Positions 59,669 to 64,000 of a stretch of DNA of 64,000 nucleotides are shown in pieces (within the stretch, counting starts at the first letter, position 1; each line of letters opens with the position of its first letter). The stretch is from Chamaecrista fasciculata (Eukaryota; Streptophyta; Magnoliopsida; Fabales; Fabaceae). The stretch is from positions 125,031 through 189,030 of the forward strand of contig QANZ01032357.1 of NCBI GenBank assembly GCA_003254925.1, given 5' to 3'. The notes beneath the pieces were generated by a model. The model did no database searches. It saw only the letters and a list, made by a program, of their open reading frames with translations, and was not told the origin of the DNA. Both the position numbers and the translations under genes were made by a program.

Positions 59669-60714
59669 TCTCCGATTCCGATCTCTCTTTTTTTTTATTT
59701 TCTTTCTTTCTCTCTTTTTCTATGATTTTCTCTTTCTTTTTTTCTTTCTTTATTTTGATTTTCTCTTTCTTTCTCCTTTAGGTTTTGAGACCAAAAGGAA
59801 AAGGAAGTTTGAAGAAGATGGAAAAAAGTGTATTTGTGTGTGTGTGAGAAAGAGTGTGGAAGAGGAAATAAGTAATGAGGGAAGAAGAAGAGACTCAATG
59901 GTTCGTGCGGGGCTAATTTTGAAGGTAGTGTGGAAAAGACGTAACAGACCTCGAATTTGGCGGCAATCTGTGTAGCGAAAACTTCTGAAAAGGATAGAAC
60001 GGGAATTTGACTTTTTTTATTTTTTAATTTTTTAATTTTTTCAATTTCTGTTATTGCTTTTGACCGAATTCGAAAATTCAGTTATAGCGTTTCGTTTGTT
60101 TGTCCTGTTCTTCGGATCTTCTACGATCGTCACTTGCTACACGTGGCACTACAAAATGACGTTGCGGTGAATTCATTTGAAGTGTTTGAGAAATTTTGAC
60201 GTGTGAAAAGAAAAAGGTAAAAATGCATTTAACTTTGTTCTAGAAACCTTGATGGGTATGAAAGGATCAAATTTGTTATAATTAATTTCACATTAATTAT
60301 ATGCATTATTATTAAAGACAATCAATTATATGAGAATCAAATCATACCATCATTTTTAAAATAATACTTCCGGTTCACAATATTTTTCATAATTTAATGA
60401 ATGCATGCAGACTAAGAAAATGATTAGTTCACCTTAAACTTAAAAAAATATAAAATAAAAATATTATATTACCCATATTTATTCTTTTTCATTTTCAAAG
60501 GATATTTATTATTAAGAGAGAATAGGTGAGGATAAAATTATAAAAAAATAATTGATGCTTTTTTCATCTTATAAAACATCAGATATTTTGAAATATAAGA
60601 ATTCTCAAAACTATGACAGATATTGTGAACCGAGGAAGTATTAATCAAAATTATGATAATAATTTTCTTTTTGTATTAATCATAATGCTTTTCTTATGAT
60701 AAATTTAAAGTATT
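59669..60714. other. Upstream region of the ABCG31-like gene
   Basis: 59669-59900 is a strongly pyrimidine-rich (plus strand) leader and core promoter region, read by the gene as GA-rich. The remainder is AT-rich with no coding signal that I can see. Confidence 0.5.
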
Positions 60715-61090
60715 TTTTTTTTTTGGTAGGCTACGGTGGGCTAGGCCCACAACAAAAAACGAAAACAAAAAACCAAAAAAACCAGCAAACGAAAACAAGC
60801 TAGCACTACACAGCCAGCGAACCCTGCCTAACATTTCTATCCCTTCCAACGCCAATGATGTCGCGCAGCAGAACCAGCGAGATTCCGGCCGGCGGCTCAA
60901 GGTAGCGAATCACCTCCATAGAAGTTGTATCATCCCGTCCCACCGCTGCCAGATGATCGGCACTACCATTAGCCTCACGCCAGACATGCCTGAGTGTCCA
61001 AACATCGAGACGTCTAAGCAGATCGACAATCTGCCGAACCACGCCGTCAACGTCCGCTCCCAACGGTCTCGCCTCCAACACTGCGCTGAC
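60715..61090 (-). mobile_element. LINE 3' remnant (RNase H end) with poly-A tail
   Basis: On the minus strand a frame carries LRHVWREANGSADHLA, the C-terminal motif of the RNase H domain that ends many plant L1 LINEs. It is followed by a short 3' end and about a dozen A residues (T run at 60715-60724). It is strongly 5'-truncated. AAGTA occurs next to both ends, a possible short target duplication. GC content is much higher than the flanks. Confidence 0.75.
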
Positions 61091-61126
61091 AAGTAATTTT
61101 TGATATTATAATAATGCTGGATTGCC

Positions 61127-61203
61127 CTAAAGTATTTGATATTATAATATCAAATACTTTAGTGCATATGTTACATATGCACTAAAGTATTTGATATTAT
61201 AAT
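61127..61203. repeat. Perfect hairpin with 30-bp arms and overlapping palindrome
   Basis: Bases 61141-61170 and 61174-61203 are exact reverse complements separated by TTA. Bases 61127-61162 form a second, loop-free 36-bp palindrome using the same unit (CTAAAGTATTTGATATTA). The unit therefore occurs three times in alternating orientation, just beyond the 5' end of the LINE remnant. Confidence 0.9.
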
Positions 61204-61517
61204 CACAACATATGTAACGTATGTTAAATATTGTTAATAGTGTTAAGTAATAATGATGATATAAAAAAATTTCTTGATCCACATCGACCATAATTAATGA
61301 TTAATTGGAGTTTTTGTTAGAAAATATTGATATTGATTTACATTGAGACTTCTAGAAGATAGTGATTTTTCTTGATCTACAGTGACCATACCATCAATTT
61401 ATGAGATTTACATTGAGTAACAATTTACATTAAATAACTATAAGATAGTAATTTTTTTAATTAGACATTTTTTTTATATTGTGAAATTAGTATATTACAT
61501 TGAGGTCAAATATATAA

Positions 61518-62443
61518 GGGTAAAATGCACTTTGGTACCTTGTGGTTAGAGCCGAATTCACTTTGGTACCCTGAAAGACAAAATTTGACACGTTGGTACC
61601 TTGAGATTTGCGCCGTTAGCACTTTGGTACCTTGTGGTTATTTTCCGTTAAGATTTAACGGAAAATTGTTAGCAATTTTGCAAAAATTACAAAATACCCC
61701 CTAATAGTTTCAAAATTTTAAATGACATCCCTAAATCATAATATATGAGGACTAAAATGAAAATTATAACAAAACTTTGGGGTCAAAATGTAATTATGAA
61801 AAATATTGGAAAAAGAATAAAATTACAAATTAGTCCTAAATTTGAAAAATAAAATGCAGTTTAGTCCTAAAACTGTGTGGTTCGATGGTGAGAATATAAA
61901 ATTTATAAAATTTTTGCAAAAATTACAGAATTCCCCTAATTAGTTTCAAAATTTACAAAAAAAGTCCCTAAATGATATTTGAGGACTAAAATAAAAATTA
62001 CGAAAACTTTTTGGTGTCAAAATGTAATTTTGGGAAATAGGAAAAAGAGATAATTACATATCAGTCATAAATTTGGAAAATAAATACAATTTAGTCCTAC
62101 CCATATTCAAATACAACTACTTAAATGAAATTTTGAAATTGTAGAAAACTCTATCAATTCTTTTAGTTTGTTTTGTTTTGATTCGTTTTACCAAAGGGAG
62201 AGGACCTAAACGCACAAAAGAAATCTTGTTGAAGAGTGAAATATGGTTTAAGCAACAATAGGTGAAACGACGGCTAAGATTGAGCCACGTCATCACTTTT
62301 TATTAAATTTTGACGGAAAATAACCACAGGGTACCAAAGTGCTAACAGCGCAAACCTCAGAGTACAAAAGTGTCAAATTTTGTCTTTCAGGGTACTAAAG
62401 TGGATTCAGTCCTAACCACAGGGTACCAAAGTGCATTTTACCC
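61518..62443. mobile_element. Mutator-like foldback element, 926 bp
   Basis: Inverted ends GGGTAAAATGCACTTTGGTA / TACCAAAGTGCATTTTACCC, with arms of about 110 bp. Perfect 9-bp flanks AATATATAA (61509-61517, 62444-62452). The ends resemble those of the 178-bp element at 13376-13553, so this may be a longer member of the same family. The interior (about 61680-62290) shows no coding frame. Confidence 0.85.
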
Positions 62444-62811
62444 AATATATAAATTGAAATGCGGAGAGATTTGTTTTTGGCCGAAATAATGTGGAGACAT
62501 TTAATTTATACATGTTTTCATTCCATAACACATGAGAATGAGACGATGGATAAAAATTTCATTTCATTTTTAATTTATACAAAGCTCTTTTGATTATGAA
62601 TTCGTCGGATTTTAATTTTAAATAATAAAAAAAAATATGACTAATCATAGCAATTAACATACCAATATTACTTGTGTATATTAATTAGAGTTGGAGAGTT
62701 GTGAGTCTACTTCGATCTTTTCTAGTTGAAGGAACCTTTTTCAAATCGTAGAATGTTGAAGTCCCACAATTTAGATGTGTTTTATGTAAAATAGATACAG
62801 TTAATACTTAA

Positions 62812-64000
62812 CTAGTATGAACCCCGCGCGATGCGCGAGATGTAAATGTCTCAAGTAAATCATGCACAATAATACTTACTTAAATAACCTTAATATATAC
62901 ATGAATGAGTATATATCAATAATTAGACAGCATGAATAAGAAAAATTATAATATAATGCATAAAAAATATATATGCAATAAATACCCACAAAACAATAGT
63001 TTGATCTGACACATAAAAATCTAACTAAATATAGAAATAAATAACAACAACAGTAAAAAACTAAATACATAAAATCAACACTAAGGTAGTGTTCATACAA
63101 TTTAATAACTAAGACTATAGAACAATACACAATACATAACTAATATTGGCACAGTCATCTCAAACCTTGAAATACCTCTTTGTAAACACAATTATATGTA
63201 ACATAAGATTGTCCATCATCTTTATGAGAAACTAAAATCTTCAAACCAGAACGTGGCCAAACTCTAGAAATTGCAACATACAACTGACCATGAGTAAATA
63301 CATCTCGACGAAGGAATATACCAACTGTCGAGAGAGATTGACCTTGACTCTTGTTGATTGTCATAGAAAATGATACAGTAATTGGAAACTGTCTGCGTTG
63401 AAATCTGAAAGGCAGCTTCATGTCAGAAGGTATAATACTCATGCGAGAAATTAAAACCTTCTCACCAGCACACTTGCCAAACATTAAAATACCTTCAATA
63501 ACATGGTCACTCAGGCGCGAAACAATCAACCTTGTTCCACTACATAAACCAATAGCTCTATCAATTTTTCGAATTAACATAATAGGAACTCCAACTTTCA
63601 ACCTAATCTCATGGGAGGGCATACCAGAAGCTCTAATAGTATTGAGGAATTCAGTAGTGTATGTCTCATATGCATCGGATGATGAGTGGCCTTCCTCGCA
63701 TATGCTATCAGAGCTCAAGTAGATCTTTTCATCACCAGCAATTTGGTCTAACAAATTGTTCACATCATCGACCTCATCAAGAGTCGATGCAAGAATAGCT
63801 CGATCGGTGAAATAATTCGCGTCATAGGAGTTCAAAGATAAATCTGGATAAACAACATTACTAATAGGTTGAACAGGATCACAATCGTACTTAATTAATA
63901 AATCCAAGGGTATTTCAATCCGGAAAAGTCCATCTTCAATTACCTCTCAATGCTGTCATCTCCAACCGCAAGAGTCCATTTAGAAAATTCACTAATCTCT
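62812..64000 (-). mobile_element. Helitron 3' end, continuing off window
   Basis: On the minus strand the element terminates ...TCATACTAG followed by host T, that is CTAG (CTRR rule) inserted at an A/T site. A short GC hairpin, CGCGC-GAT-GCGCG (62825-62837), lies about 9 bases before the end, as in plant Helitrons. The helicase fragment at 63155-63907 lies 340 bp inside, the normal distance for the end of a RepHel gene. The 5' end is beyond 64000. Confidence 0.85.
63155..63970 (-). pseudogene. Helitron PIF1-like helicase C-terminus
   Basis: The frame 63907-63155 matches the end of the Helitron Rep-helicase: VGVPIMLIRKIDRAIGLCSGTR, the SMTINKSQGQSL motif near residue 185 and LYVAISRV. It ends at a stop in the usual place. 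Upstream, the matching sequence (FSKWTLAVGDD, about 63940-63975) is in another frame, so a one-base shift lies near 63945 and this copy is probably inactive. Its normal job is rolling-circle transposition of the element. Confidence 0.8.

Noticed and set aside
1-64000. CRISPR arrays, operons, prokaryotic islands or viral genomes
   Set aside because: Introns, plant protein families and plant transposons throughout; no spaced direct-repeat array and no viral coding region were seen.

Overview
This is plant nuclear DNA from a eudicot. Genes are AT-rich with many short introns bounded by GT..AG. Introns and spacers are loaded with plant-type SINEs, MITEs, solo LTRs, LINEs, foldback elements and a Helitron end. 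The encoded proteins (myo-inositol 3-kinase, NudC-like protein, CAX exchanger, ABCG31-type PDR transporter, SMR-domain protein) are all plant families. I cannot name the species. All homologies are by recognition, with no database search, and exon ends were placed by hand from splice consensus, reading phase and family similarity.

Layout. (1) 368-5313 (-): 5' two thirds of an SMR-domain gene (At5g58720/SDE5-like; copy A), running off the left edge. (2) 8092-16600 (-): a second, rearranged copy (copy B). Its exon 1 survives as a relic and exons 2-4 are absent. In their place, on the same strand, lie three exons of a plant G3BP-type NTF2 gene. These exons join in frame to SMR exons 5-11, giving a predicted 432-residue NTF2-DUF1771-SMR chimera. 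(3) 19924-23214 (-): myo-inositol 3-kinase. (4) 26215-30039 (+): 5'-truncated L1-type LINE. (5) 30577-32948 (-): NudC/CS-domain protein. (6) 37465-44135 (+): vacuolar CAX-type cation/proton exchanger, 11 exons. (7) 45604-59668 (-): complete 24-exon ABCG31-like full-size transporter, convergent with CAX. (8) 60700-64000: LINE tail, a perfect long hairpin, a large foldback element and the 3' end of a Helitron carrying a helicase remnant.

The order SMR protein, inositol kinase, NudC matches, as I remember it, Arabidopsis At5g58720-58730-58740. That would make this an ancestral gene block that here suffered a tandem SMR duplication, capture of NTF2 exons and transposon bombardment.

The main discovery candidate is the chimeric gene. 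SMR/SDE5 proteins are linked to RNA silencing and possible RNA export. NTF2-like domains are dimerisation and docking modules of G3BP stress-granule proteins and of the TAP/NXF1 export receptor. The predicted fusion would put such a module on the DUF1771-SMR tail. Whether it is transcribed cannot be seen from the sequence.
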